64,000 nucleotides of DNA from Nissolia schottii (GCA_003254905.1 QANU01065388.1:138091-202090), one strand, 5' to 3'. Positions 12,436 through 24,734 are shown, counted from the first letter of the stretch. Translations and numbers: made by a program. The notes: generated from the sequence alone by a model not told the origin.

Positions 12436-13687
12436 TATTAACAAATAAATTTTTTGGCACGCTCCGTTACAAAAAGTAGTTTTGTATCATGTTTTTTTTT
12501 TCCAAAAGTTTCAATAAATTCAATTTCAATCATTTTATTACGGTCAGATTATGTTTTTAGACTATTTTAGAAGCTTTTGATCCCTCACATCAACAACAAA
12601 AATTGACCTGATGCTATTTTGAATTATAAGCTCATTTCTTATCAAATATAATAATAATCATTGTGATACAATTAATTAATTATATTCCACATAAAAAATT
12701 AATTAATTATTTATACTGTTAGATAAAAGGGATATCCAAGAATAATCATCACTTGATACGAATCCAACTTTTCTTCCACTTCGACCCTTACAAATAAATT
12801 ATAATTTACCTATTGAAGTTTTTTACACAGCTTAGCAATACTTAATTTATTGCAGTTTCTTATTTTCATATTTTCTGTTACGAAGTGTTTGCACATTTTA
12901 TGATTAATTATATTATATAATATAATACTATATAAATAAATAAATGAGGTTAAGATCAAGTTACATTAGTGTAACTTTAAGTATAGTTACACCATTTGAT
13001 AACTCTCTAAACTTAAATTTTCATTGATCAATTACAATTACCTATCAAACGGATTATTTGTGTCAAGTTTTGAAAAACTTGAACATCATCAAGAATTCAA
13101 TCAAGTAGATCTTATTTACGTACATTTTAAATATATATATATATATATATATTAAAATTTTGTAGACATAATCTATATAATAAGAACTTTCAATCTAACG
13201 GATTTAAAAATAAAATTATCCCATTAAAAAGTTATTAAGAAATGTAACAATTATTTAAAATTACACCGATATAACTTGATATTAACATGTGTGTATATAT
13301 ATATATAAGACTAGAAATAATAATTTCTAAAAGCAAAATACTTTTTGCTAAAATTATTTTTACTAATAGTTGTATAAAGGAAATTAATCCTAAAAATAAG
13401 AAAAAAGTTAATAAGTGCCGCCATTTGTTAAGAAGTAAAAATAAAAACTTTTAAAAATTTTCATATATTCAATGTATTGAAATTGTAAAATTTTTTAATT
13501 TTTAATGAAAAGTTTTTCTTTATTTATTTTTATCAAGTGTCATAGGAACATTTGTCTGCAAAATTTTAAAAATAAATTAAAATCAAAATTAAAATTACTT
13601 CCTAAGACTCTTCATATGACTCACTTTGGCAAAAATATTATCTGTAAAACATAAATATGAACAATAAAAACTAACTCTCTCTCTCTC
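9641..13687. other. repeat-rich intergenic DNA
   Basis: There is no gene with convincing coding signal. A GC-richer block at 10600-11030 has the look of a transposon fragment but no recognised domain. A short GC-rich patch at 11510-11590 follows a TGCATGCA palindrome. Simple repeats include (ATT)n at about 12403-12436 and (AT)n at 13131-13152. A (CT)n tract starts at about 13675 and runs into the N gap. Confidence 0.5.
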
Positions 13688-13838
13688 NNNNNNNNNNNNN
13701 NNNNNNNNNNNNNNNNNNNNNNNNNNNNNNNNNNNNNNNNNNNNNNNNNNNNNNNNNNNNNNNNNNNNNNNNNNNNNNNNNNNNNNNNNNNNNNNNNNNN
13801 NNNNNNNNNNNNNNNNNNNNNNNNNNNNNNNNNNNNNN
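13688..13838. other. assembly gap (151 N) between (CT)n and (TA)n
   Basis: The gap is bounded on the left by (CT)n and on the right by (TA)n running to about 13865. The missing sequence is therefore probably a compound dinucleotide microsatellite. It lies about 450 bp upstream of the NST1-like start codon, in the likely promoter. Confidence 0.85.
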
Positions 13839-14159
13839 TATATATATATATATATATATATATATCTATCTCGAACCGCACACAACGCAGGAACAGGATC
13901 CGACCCGAATACGAGAAAAGACCCGAGTCCAGCTCCGAAATCGCAATTTGGTTTCCCACTTTTCGTAGCGATTCTCTGTATTCTCTCGTTGTTGCCACCA
14001 TCATCGTCATCATGGACCTCGATTATCCAATAGCATTATTTCCCTTCCATTTCTCTTTCGATTAAACAGCGCAAAACCACCGCCATTGAAAAACCATTAG
14101 CAAAGTTTCAATTTTTTTTTTTTAAGTTTTTGGTGTTGTGAAAAGTTCCTAGGTTTCTT

Positions 14160-14300
14160 CGTTTTTTCTCTCACTCACTGTGTATTTCGCTAATCGATTA
14201 GGGCTAACACCTTAGGGTTTTCCTTAGCCGCAATCCGAATTCCATTTCCCGTGCAAAAAGACGAGATTTTGTGAACCGATTTATTTCTTCTAGGGTTAGG
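14160..14300 (+). promoter_or_regulatory. telo-box-like motifs in the 5' leader
   Basis: TTAGGGTTTT at about 14211 and GGGTTAGGGTTAGG just before the start codon match the plant telo-box (AAACCCTA on the other strand). This motif is common near transcription starts of housekeeping plant genes. No TATA box is obvious nearby. Confidence 0.45.
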
Positions 14301-14312
14301 GTTAGGAGGATA

Positions 14313-17300
14313 ATGTGCATACTCTGTGTGATTCAGAAGTGGTCTCGCCGGGTCGCAACGATGCTGCCGTGGCTGGTGATTCCCCTCATCGGACTCTGGG
14401 CGCTATCGCAGCTCCTCCCGCCGGCGTTCCGGTTCGAGATCACGTCGCCGAGGCTCGCCTGCGTCTTCGTCCTCCTCGTGACTTTGTTCTGGTACGAGGT
14501 TTTGATGCCGCAGCTGTCGGCGTGGCGGGTGCGGCGGAACGCGAGGCTGAGGGAGAGGAAGAGGACTGAGGCCGTGGAGCTCCAGAAGCTCAGGAAGGCC
14601 GCCACGCGCCGGTGCCGGAACTGCCTCAACCCGTACAGGGACCAGAACCCCGGGGGAGGCCGGTTCATGTGCTCGTACTGCGGCCACGTGTCGAGGAGGC
14701 CCGTGCTGGACCTCCCCGCGGCGGGGCCGGTGACCGGCACCGGGTTTGTTAGGGAGTTAGTTGGGAAGGGCGGGAAGGTGCTGTCCGGCGGGAGGGTTTG
14801 GAACGAGAATGGTTGGTTGTGTGGAGGAGGGCAGGATTGGTCGGAGGGTGGGAATTGGATTTCGGGGAAGTCCAGCGGGTGGAGGATGAGTGCTGGTGGT
14901 GATGTTTTCGGTGGGGAGGAGGATTGCTTGACGGAGAAGTCAAATTGCGGGGCGTTGTTCTTTGCCTGCAGGGTGCTGGTGGCATTCTTCGTGCGCGTTA
15001 GGTGGCTATTGGGGAAGGTTTTTAGGGTTGGTTCGTCAAGTGGGGAGTGCTCTGGGGAGGGGGATCGGCGGGGGATGCTGGCAAACCGTGGGGAGAATGG
15101 GGCGGGGATTCACGAGAGTAGAGTGGAGAAGGCGCGGAGGAAGGCTGAGGAGAAAAGGCAGGCTAGGTTGGAGAGGGAGCTTTTGGAGGAGGAAGAGAGG
15201 AAGCAAAGGGAGGAGGTCGCGAGGTTGGTGGAGGAGCGTAGGAAGCTGAGAGATGAGAAAATTGAATCTCAAGCTGAGAAGGATCATGGCAAACCGTTGC
15301 ATTCGGTCAGGGAGAGAGATAAAAGGAAAGAAGCTGAGAGGAAGCGGCAGGAGAGGAGAAAAGAGAAAGATAAGGGGTCCAGTAAGAGCAACTCTGATGT
15401 CGAGGAAATGGAAAAAAGAACTGGCAAGGAAAGTGAAAGGAAGCGGGAATTCGACAAAAAGAGCGGAACAGACGGTAGAGAGCATCAGAAACATGTGACA
15501 GAGAGTGGAAAGGGACAAAATACAGACAATGTACATGGTAAAAATGTTGTAAACAGTCATAACCGAGGAAGTACTGGAACTAGGTATTTCGACCGTATGC
15601 GGGGTTCGATTTTTTCTTCTTCTAAAGCATTTGGTTTTGGAAGGGGTGCTAATGTTCCTGCCAATGCGGTGAAAGACAACAGACTTAACAGTTCTGTCGA
15701 TCATGTTCATTTTGCTTCTAGTAGGAGAGATGTAGGCCACCCTGAACGACCAACTGCAAATTCTAGTATGAGTGAAGATGATAGGAGCATCAATCATTCT
15801 GTAAGTTGTTTTGTGTGGCATCCTCATTTCTGCCTCAACATGATAATTTTCTAGTAGGCTCTGTTGAAGCTTGATTGACGTTGGAATATTGATTACTTTC
15901 TTTTTAGAATAATTTTAGGTGGACTTTACAAATTAATGCTATATTCAAATGTATTCTCTTTTCCTAACTAGTAGTTTTGTTCTTATTTTTTGGGATCTTC
16001 GTGATTTTATGAATAAAATCATAAGATGCTGGAGGTTATATTAATGATTTGCTATTTATGATAACCTTTAGTAGGGTTAAACAAGTTTTTAGAACGACTA
16101 TTTTTACAATAATGACTTGTTCCCTGCAGGTTCTGCCAGAGCCACAGCCATGGACAGCACCTAAAAAGTCATGGCAGCAATTATTTACTAGATCCTCTTC
16201 TGTTCCTCAGTCATCAAATTCAAATGTAATATGTAGACCTAATTCCAAAATTCAAGCCAAAGTCAGAAGCCCACAGCTAGCTAGCCAGTCCTCAGTTACA
16301 CAATCATTTGATAATCCAATCCATTTTGGTCTTCCATCGCCATTTAATCTTACCACCTATCCGAATGTATCAACGAGCAGTAGTTTAGGTTTTTCTCCTC
16401 CAATTGAACCATTATTCTCTCCAGTTGGAGACACACCACTTGACTTTAGACATGAAGAGCAAGAGCTTTATGAAGACCCCTGTTATGTTCCAGATCCAAT
16501 ATCGTTGCTTGGGCCCGTTTCTGAGTCACTTGATGATTTTCAGTTGGACATGGAAGTAGACAAGAATCACTCTTTAAAAAATACAACTGCGGGTTCTGAG
16601 GTCAATAGCAATAAGCCTTCGCCAATTGAATCCCCATTGTCTCGAGAAAAAAATAGTTGTTCTAATTGGTTTCCTAGCACCACCCAGGCCCAAGATGTGC
16701 ATGCTTTTCCTTTAAATGATGCAACTGCTAACGAGAAGGGAACGTGGCAAATGTGGAATAGCTCCCCCCTTGGCCAGGAAGGTTTAGGTTTGGTTGGTGG
16801 TCCAGGAAGCTGGCTTTTACCTTCACAAAGGAACCTACCAAACAATGATGACTTTGTGCTTCCATCATCTCAGAAAACTATGGCATCTCTCTTTAACAAA
16901 GATGATATCATAATTTCCAGTACCCATTCTCCACAGAATGTTTTTCTTCCTGGTGGCCAGAGTGGTGGGACCTTCAGCCCTGTTACTGGTTCAAGTGGTT
17001 ATGATCCTTGGTCTCAGACTGCTTTATTTCCGCAATTGTCAAGCAGCCTTAAAGCTCAGGAGGGTGCTACTCAGAATGAAATGATGTATGGAAGTCCAAG
17101 TGGAACTGCTAGCAATCATGTTGGTGAGGGTGCTCCTGTTAACAGTTGGTCCAAGTGAGTAAATAACTGTTTGGCTTATTTTGTATCTTCTAGCTTTATG
17201 TGTATTTGTGACAATAGGACATTTTAAATTGATGGAAGTTATTTTAGCTTAAAAAAAAATGAAATAATCTTGTCTTGTTTTGGTTGTATGTTTTTTTCTC

Positions 17301-20300
17301 AAAAAAAAAAAATTCCCCTAATGAATTGTAGAGCTGTAAAGTCTGTGAGGCAACTGAAACACTATGTGCCTGTTAGCCGAAATGTTTTATCTTTTTATTT
17401 TTTCCTGCCTATTCCCCATGTTATCCAGGTGTTCATAAATTTTTGGTTTCAGCAGTGAAATTTCTGTAAATGATGTATTTATTTCAAGTTATGGAACTAT
17501 GACAGGACTTGGTTTCTCTATGCTATAGCTAATGCTAGGACTTGGTTTCTCTATCCTATAACTAATGATAGGAGTATAACTTGGTATGTCTATGCTATAA
17601 CTAATGATAGGACTTGGTTTCACTATGCCATAAGGAGAAGAACTAGGTCTGTATAGGAATCTGGAAGGACAAAGATTAGTAACTATAGACTAATAAACAG
17701 GGGACTGATGGTAGTGTAAAAGTACAGGAGTTACATTTGGTTTGTTGGTTCCCTCCCAGTCATGGGGCTGCAAGTATAAATGTTGACGGTGGTGCTTTGC
17801 TTAATCCTGGGCTAGGATTGCTGGTTGTGGTGGTATTCTAAGGGATAGTTCTGGTTCTTGGGCGACAGGTTTCTACTGCTTTATTGCTGTGACTACCAAT
17901 ACGTGTGTTGAGCTTCTAGCCATTCTTCATGGTTTGCATTTATCAAGAAGGCTGGGCTTTGATAAAGTGATCTGTGAGAGTGACTCTTTTGATGCAATTT
18001 GGATCATTAAGGATGAACATTGGAATGCTTATCATTTCTTCAGCATTGTTCGAGAAATTTGTAGTATGTTACATTTGGACTGGGAGGTATCGCTGCACCA
18101 TACATTGAGAGAGCGCAATTATTGTGCAGACTTTTTTTTTAGCATAATTGGGTTCTTCATTGCAGTCATAGTGCTCTTGATCTCCCGCACCCTCCTCCTG
18201 GAATGTCTCATTTGTTGCTTGCTGACTCCTTAGGAGTCTTGGTGCCTAGAGATTAGTCTCTTTCTTAGACGGGAAAAAAAAGAAAAGAAAAGAGAAGCAA
18301 AGATGAAGGCCTGAAGCTCTAAAATTGGTAGCAACATAGCAATCTGCTTGCAAGGCTGAATGCATTGCTGGTCATAGTGGTGTTAAATTGATTCTGGTCC
18401 CTAGAATTGATTTTTGGGTGTCCATGGGCCTAGAGTTTCCTTATTTATGCCAGCCCATTGAACAAAGGAGGGTTATGTTGAGGTGGATCTAGAATGTCTT
18501 CTTTGTAGAATAGTGCTACTATTGTGGCACTCCGCAGTCCATGCTGCCACAATGAGACACCTCACCAAGAGCGTTCAGGAGCAGCCAACTTTTATGAATT
18601 TTAGGGGCCAAATTAATGTAGAGCTGTGCATATTGCCCTACGGCATTTCTTAACCTACCTTTTATTTGGGAATCCTCCTAACAGCAAGCATGAAAATAAA
18701 ATATTACCAATGCAGAAAGATAATTTATAAAGTTATCTTCATTTTATTTTTTAACGAGGATGAGCTGCTTTTAATGCTTCTAGGTAATAATTTGGCTGTT
18801 TGAATATCATGCGGACTGAAGTGAGAAGACGACATTATGGGAGAAACAAGAAATAGATGTCTTATATCTTGGAGGAGATGAATGAAGCTGATTGATAAGC
18901 TCACCATTTATGTTCTTTTGGAGAATGATCAGGAATGGGAATTTGAACATGGAGCGGAGTGATGAAGTGAATTGACATTGTTTCCTGCTGTCTGGGCTTA
19001 TCACTGCTTTGATTGACATATTTCCCTAAATTTGGCTTTACTGTTGTCGATGGACTTCATATTGATGCATAAGACTGATAATGTTATTATTTGATTTAAA
19101 TGGATACCTGTTAAGTTGGCTTGAGATGCAAAGCATATCACTAACCAAATTGTTGGCTTTGGCTCCAAATATGCGTATCCTCATTCCCTCTGGTTTCTGT
19201 TTCATTCATTTAGTGAAAAATGAATTTAGTCACAATTGTGAGTAAAATTATTTTTCAGGGAGATAAGTATGATCACACTTATTTACTGGTGTAATGAATT
19301 TTGTGCTTTGGTAGATACTAGATGAGGATGTTGTTTTTGACTAGTGTATACGCTAGCCATGATAGAATTAAGAACAATGCATTAGATAAAAAGTTGGGCC
19401 AGCGCCCATTGTGGAAAATATAGTAGAATCTTGACTGAGGTGGTTTGAGCATATATGGAGAAGGCTTGTAGTAGTTCTAATAAGGAAAGTAGATTAGACG
19501 AAGGATGGTCTAAAAGCTACTGCCTACTGGTTAAGAGAGAACTAGAAAATCATAGATGAAACTATTAAAAAAGAGATGGTCTTTAATGGTTTGAATGCTA
19601 ATATTTATGATAGATCTTGATGATGTCGTTTGATTCAGGCAGCGATGATGTCGTTTGATTGATGTAGCCTATCTTACCTAGTGGAGCCCAACTTAGTTGT
19701 TGTTGGTAGATACTGCTGGTATTATAACCATCTATGCTACATCTTTTCTGTGTGATAAATGTTTGGAGTGCTTGTGGCCTGAGTCCTGTTCATTGTGATA
19801 AATGTCTTCAGTTCCTGATTCTCTAACCTACGTCCTTCCTGTTGTAGTATGCACTTTCGTGTATTTGTGACTAAGGTTGTGTTTATGAGTTTTGTTTTTG
19901 GAGGAAAAAGAAAGGTTTTGTGAGGCTTAGTTAGGGGGCTCATGTCCATTTAAAAGGGTTTCCCTGTAGATATTATAACGGACTTGGGTAGTGGGTAGCT
20001 TTGCTTCATTGATATTTTCTCTCTTGTTTGTATTTTTTGTTTTCTAAGGAGTACATGATATTCTCCTATTTCTTCCATTCATTTTCTTTTCTCAGTGAAA
20101 TTCTATTTATTAAGATAAACATATATTTGTGGTCTTAAAATTGTTTTGACCTTGCTCTTTTGCTTATGTTGTTCTTGTTGCGTTTTTAATAAAAATAAAA
20201 ACTCCTTTATTTAGCGTTAGTTTAACAGCTTGTGGTACTTGTTTATTTGGCAGGATGGAATGGCCTCTACACAGTTCTGCGGAAAGCGTGGTGAACCCAT

Positions 20301-20365
20301 CTGTCTCAAGGACCAATATCGGGCCGGTTCAGCATCCGGCCCAAGGTGTACAGTCATTTTGGTGA
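14313..20365 (+). CDS. NST1-like protein: two membrane segments, zinc ribbon, coiled coil
   Basis: Three exons join in frame: 14313-15800, 16130-17154 and 20254-20365, giving 874 residues and ending ...GVQSFW. Introns are GT-AG (donors gtaagt and gtgagt; acceptors ctgcag and ggcag). The start is the first ATG; an upstream GTG in the same frame is not used. Two hydrophobic segments lie at about residues 17-35 and 48-65. A four-cysteine ribbon follows (Cys101, 104, 120, 123; CRNC...CSYC). Next come a Gly-rich stretch, then a long Glu/Arg/Lys coiled coil at about 268-355. The C-terminal half is Ser/Pro/Asn-rich and carries PWTAPKKSWQQLFTRSSSVP. Plant homologues are usually labelled 'stress response NST1-like' because of the charged coil; I know of no established function. 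The layout suggests a membrane-anchored protein with a zinc ribbon and a long coil on the same side. The first exon is strikingly GC-rich compared with its surroundings. Intron 2 is 3.1 kb and holds a LINE fragment and tandem repeats. Confidence 0.85.
17504..17630 (+). repeat. 33-bp tandem repeat in NST1-like intron 2
   Basis: About four diverged units begin with the pattern AGGACTTGGTTTCTCTATGC and end ...TAACTAATGAT. The first two are 33 bases each, the third has an insertion and the last is partial. This is an intronic minisatellite. Confidence 0.8.
17762..18240 (+). pseudogene. LINE RNase H domain fragment inside intron 2
   Basis: The RNase H core of a plant non-LTR retrotransposon is readable in the same orientation as the host gene. 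It begins INVDGGALLNPG (catalytic Asp region), then GCGGILRDSSGSWATGF after a frame change near 17815. Next come VELLAILHGLHLSRRLGF and VICESDSFDAIWII (second and third acidic positions), and the REWN-like RERNYCADF. A frameshift after the poly-T at about 18131 moves the tail to another frame, ending with PPPGMSHLLLADSLG. Neither reverse transcriptase nor endonuclease is present, so this is a 5'-truncated dead copy. Confidence 0.8.
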
Positions 20366-20899
20366 TTTTGATTAAAAACAGGATAGTGACAGGGTTTTAG
20401 GGACTTGAAAAAGACACTTGGCCCCTTGAGGCAAATAGAGCCTCTTTTGGGGGAGAAAGAGTTTAGAATACCGAATGCATTGTATCTTCCTTTCTTGTTT
20501 ATAAGGGGAGGTTGATGGTTGGCATATGTTTTAGCATGGATAGGAATATACATGGTTGATGCTTTGCTTTCTGAGCCAGGTCATCAAAGCTATCATGCGG
20601 TTCAAGTGGTTTTGGTTTCTTTTCTCCAGGTGTAGGTATCACTTAATTTGGAGGGCAACTTTGTCCTTTGGAGAATGGAGATTATACATTCCCTCATGTT
20701 GCATGATCTCAAAATATGCAGCAATAGGGCCTTTTTTTTTTTTTTTTTTTGGGTGGTTTGCTTCTATATGTTGGCTTATTATNTTTTGGGTGGTTGGGGG
20801 TCATCATATGCTGCAATGTGGTGTCTTAGTGACAAATGAAATGAGAGTCCTATTTCCTGTTCATTTTTGATGCACTTGGACACTTGGTAGATAAGATGC

Positions 20900-21151
20900 A
20901 GAGTAAATACGGCGAACTCCCTCAAAGTTAGGTGATATTACACACTATGCCCCTCATTTTATAGAAATTACATTGACATCTCCATTCGGTGATATTTTAC
21001 CGGACATCTTATATTTTGTACGGAATGTAGAGGTGAGTACTCTGCAGGCATGACAAGTATTCCCATTGGGTGTGTAGATGAAGATGTGACAGATTGATGG
21101 GATAGTGTGTAATATCACCTAATTTCGGAGGAGGTTAATATGATTTACTCT
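20900..21151. mobile_element. MITE with long terminal inverted repeats
   Basis: Left arm: agagtaaat at 20900, then, about a dozen bases on, TTAGGTGATATTACACACTAT. Right arm: the same words inverted, ending atttactct at 21151. The arms are about 50-60 bases and imperfect, with the inner block TTAGGTGATATTACACACTAT conserved. The 250-bp element has no coding capacity. It lies about 540 bp beyond the stop codon of the NST1-like gene, possibly in or near its 3' UTR. The superfamily is not assigned. Confidence 0.8.
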
Positions 21152-23090
21152 AAGGTATAATAGTATATGATATGACTAGGCCCGATTATAAGTAATAAAA
21201 TAAAATCTAATACGATCAATAGCCGTGTAGAAATTAGCTGATTGTATTATAGTTAGTTACAATGCCATTTGCATACAAGAAAAAATATAGAAAGTGATGA
21301 AGCTTTCAGATCTTCATATGGAGAGATGGAAACAATCACCTCAAGCTGTTGGTCCTTTGCTCCATTGCCCATCAAATCAGATATGGTCCTTTATTTACAT
21401 ACATATATAGTCGAATGGAATGGTAAAGTGAAGAACGAAACGGAAGAATTGTATATCATTAATTATTAAGTAATGAAGGAGTGGAGGTAGCTCTTCATAC
21501 TCTTGTTTGATAAAGAGATGGAATTGAAAGGTAATTAAGACTTACAACTATTCGTGTTCAATTGTCTTAGCCTTCATCGAATCCTCCTCAACTTGGCAGC
21601 AAAGGCAGCTGGTCCCGACATGGGTGGTGATTGGCAGAGAGCTTCACGAGTAGAAAGATGAGGAGACGAGGCAGCGCCAATGTTCATTGGAGGAAGATGG
21701 CGGTAGAGGGAGCAAGCTCTCCATGTAGGGAAGAAATTGCAGTGAGGAATTTAGGCATTAGGGTTGGATTGCGGAGGGAGGTGTCCGATTGGGGTTAGAT
21801 TTTCTTCGTGAATTGGAAAGCACGGGAATTTGCAATGGTGAATTGGGGTTATGGTTTAGGGTTTAGGGTTAGGTTGGTAAAGAATTGGAATTTACCTTCA
21901 TTTTCTATGGACTTATATAATGACAGAACAAACATTTGAATAGGATGAAGTTATAGGGTTATATGTGACATGCCAAACATGCATTAGATAGTATAAACAA
22001 TGACTAGAGCTCACTCATCTATTAAGTTGCACCTTACTTCTTGGATAATTCTCCTTTAATTTCATTTTTCTTATATTTGTGTTATTATTAATAATAATAA
22101 AATAACTAGAGCGCATCACCTAACTACACTACTACACTACACGGAGCATTTGCTAAACTTTTCATAATTTTATATAAAAATAAATTATAAATTATTATAT
22201 TTTATTTGAAAAATATTATTATTTAAATTATGAGTAATGTTTAGGAGATATAACTCATCAACATATGACATTTAATGTTTTTCTTTATTGTTAAAAATAA
22301 CAAGTGTCGTTCACAAAAGTAGATAAGTTGCTAAATTTGATCTCTCATTTTTTTTTTTCTTAAACTATTAATCGTAAAAAAATTAATATTTTTTATTAAC
22401 CACTTATTGATGCATTTATAAAAAAATTTCTTATTCATAAATAAAGTGAATACTCTCTTTCGTTTCGCTTTTTACAATTGAACGCGTCGATCATTTTAAT
22501 ACCTAAAATTTAGTAAATTATTTTTTGGTTTCAAAATTAAAAGTAAATCAAATTAATTTCTTAAATACACTCCATTAGATCAACAAATAACATCGAAACA
22601 TCAAACTTGAAGCAATTTTGATATTTTCAGAAACTACTTTGACTCATAATTTTATTCTAAATTTCATAGATTTCATTAAGGATATCGTTTATAAGTTTTA
22701 TATATGTTACAATATCAAACCTTTATGGTTCTTATGCAAAATCAAACTTCAATTTTATTAGGAAACCTTATGTAATTAAAGACACGAAAATGATAACATT
22801 TATAAGATTCATATCCATCAACACCAATAGTATCATAATGTCAAACACGATCAAGCAGCTAATTATTCTTACATCATGATGTAGCAGTACTTCCTTTACA
22901 TCAATATCAACCAAGAAAATGGCATATGTTTCATCTATACCCCCAGCTATGCATTCCCAAAAACATTATGCACAACACTGTCATAACCAATATCTGTGCA
23001 TAAACAGAAAATCATTTAGCCCCAAAAAAGTCATCCAAAATAACTCTGTAGCAAAAAAAAAAAAAAACTAATCAATCCATAGAAAGCCAT
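21152..23090. other. intergenic DNA with a short telomere-like stretch
   Basis: No gene is recognised. GGTTTAGGGTTTAGGGTTAGG at about 21852 is three units of plant telomere-like repeat inside a GC-richer block (21540-21900) that looks like a repeat fragment. The rest is AT-rich. Confidence 0.45.
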
Positions 23091-23289
23091 CTAGACATCC
23101 ATTATCATGTTGGCAGTGTTTGGCTTTGTTGAGTAGCGAATGGTAGTGACTGACTTGCACTTTTCTTGGCAATGTTTTGTGGTAGAAGCTTTTGTTTCTG
23201 AAACAATAAAAAGGAAGTTAGCCAAAAGATGAGCGGAATTCTAAACCAAAAAGTATAATGAATACCTTACCCTTATTTGATGTCCTTGT

Positions 23290-23880
23290 TGAAGCTTGAG
23301 TTGCATTTTTCATCTCCAAGTGCCACACCCAAGTTCCCTCCTTTCATCATGAGCAGCTAGCTCCAAAACAAATTCAACATATAATGATAAATAGGAAATT
23401 TTTAAAAATTATAAAGTTGGTTTGACATGTAAATCCTTCCTTTGAGCATACTAATATGCAACTAATAATACTTCCACCTTTCACTGATGATCTTCTTGTA
23501 GGTCTTTTCGTACACTAAACCCAACTTTTCTTCCATAAACATTGCAATACTTATTATGTGTTGCATCCTCGGAATCAAATCTCATTTCCACATACGGCTT
23601 TGAAATATCTTCACCAATATTCTCCTGATCTTTATCTGCATCCTCTGATTCTACACGTGCCTTATCATTCTTGCCTTGCTCATGCTGAAAACATGTTTGA
23701 TTATTCTCATCCTGGACAAGCTCCAAATTGATTCCACTATCCACACCTTGCTCTGATTCCAAATCTGTTTTGACACACTTCAAATATATTTCTATTATCA
23801 TGGTATTCATATTCATTCTCTCCAACTAATTGAAACTCATCAATGTCAAAATTATAATCAACATTCATCCATGTGAACAA
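23290..23880 (-). pseudogene. FAR1/FHY3-family fragment, frameshifted
   Basis: On the minus strand an acidic leader is followed by KPYVEMRFDSEDATHNKYCN and VGFSVR, the start of the FAR1 DNA-binding (WRKY-GCM1-like) domain of Mutator-derived proteins. The frame then closes at a stop (about 23481), while another frame carries the expected continuation SSVKGGS...VCSKEGF at about 23425-23500. A frameshift near 23510 has therefore broken the domain. A further piece at about 23290-23345 (HDERREL-GCGTW) may be the next zinc-binding part. The leader is also split between two frames near 23800. The MULE transposase region is not seen. This is a domesticated-gene or transposon fragment in decay. Confidence 0.6.
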
Positions 23881-24448
23881 GTCTGACTTATCACATATTA
23901 TAGAACATAACTAATTATTATAAAGTACACAACTAGTGAATTAAACACTCATAAACAACCACTCCCACGTCTTATTTGCATGAATCCATAAATTTTCTGG
24001 AGGTTTTTATCTAAGGGTAAATGACAAATTATAAGAAAATACACTCACAAATACAAAGTACATGGGAACAAGCTATCACTAATCCAGAGTAAAATTTTCA
24101 CATACCATTAAGCATCTTGTCAAGTCATCTTTAAGAACATTAGATTTTCCATTCATTGCTAGCTAGTAAATAAAAAAAGAGAGTTAGCAAAGAGTTAGGG
24201 TCTGCACCATTAAATAGAATACACCATTCTTTATAATAAGCCACTTGGTTCGGGTCTGCACAAGATAAGTGAGCCCGAGACTGTTTCAACATTTCTATTG
24301 TAAAACCATTATAAATATTTAGCAAAAAAAAAATACGATATCAGGACCACGTGACAGGCTGATGATATTAGATAAATTAATGTACACTATGGAATTGTTT
24401 TGCTTAACATACATCAAAAAGTTGAGAAAATAAACATTAAAAATAAAA

Positions 24449-24542
24449 TCCGACCTGCCGGATTCGAACCAGCGACCTAAGGATTTCTATCAGGATATTC
24501 TCCCACTACAGTCCTCCGCTCTACCAACTGAGCTAAGGTCGG
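24449..24542 (-). tRNA. trnY-GUA (nuclear): tRNA-Tyr (GUA), intron-containing
   Basis: The minus strand folds as a tRNA. The acceptor stem is CCGACCT/AGGTCGG with discriminator A. The D arm is TAGCTCAGTTGGTAGAGC, the anticodon stem-loop GAGGA-CTGTAG, and the T arm GCTGG-TTCGAAT-CCGGC. The anticodon is GTA, and a 21-nt intron beginning TGGGAGAATA follows position 37, as in all plant nuclear tRNA-Tyr genes. Removing it leaves 73 nt and a loop CUGUAGA closed by UCCUU. A and B boxes are intact, so it should be transcribed by RNA polymerase III. Confidence 0.95.
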
Positions 24543-24734
24543 TTTGTTCAGCTTTCTCCTAACATATTGTTTATAAACTAACTAACTGATTCATAGCACT
24601 TCTATAATTTTGAATAATCAAAATTAAAACAAAAATTATGAAAGGAAAATGTTTTATCTCCATTAGCTTCGTTAGTAATCAATTAGGTACTTTGCGTATT
24701 TCTTGTTACTAATGGCTATGTTACGTGAAAAGTT

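Noticed and set aside
14271..14312. Upstream GTG-started extension of the NST1-like protein
   Set aside because: GTG is not a normal start for plant nuclear genes. The stretch overlaps the telo-box leader, and the ATG at 14313 opens the conserved part.
15036..15827. 263-codon antisense frame opposite NST1-like exon 1
   Set aside because: It mirrors the GC- and purine-rich coiled-coil coding sequence on the plus strand. It has no family motif and is a shadow of that exon.
17504..17630. Regular repeats with spacing, considered as a CRISPR-like array
   Set aside because: The units are contiguous tandem copies without unique spacers, in a plant intron.
21852..21873. Interstitial telomere repeat as a sign of a chromosome end or fusion
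   Set aside because: Only about three imperfect units are present, within an ordinary repeat fragment.
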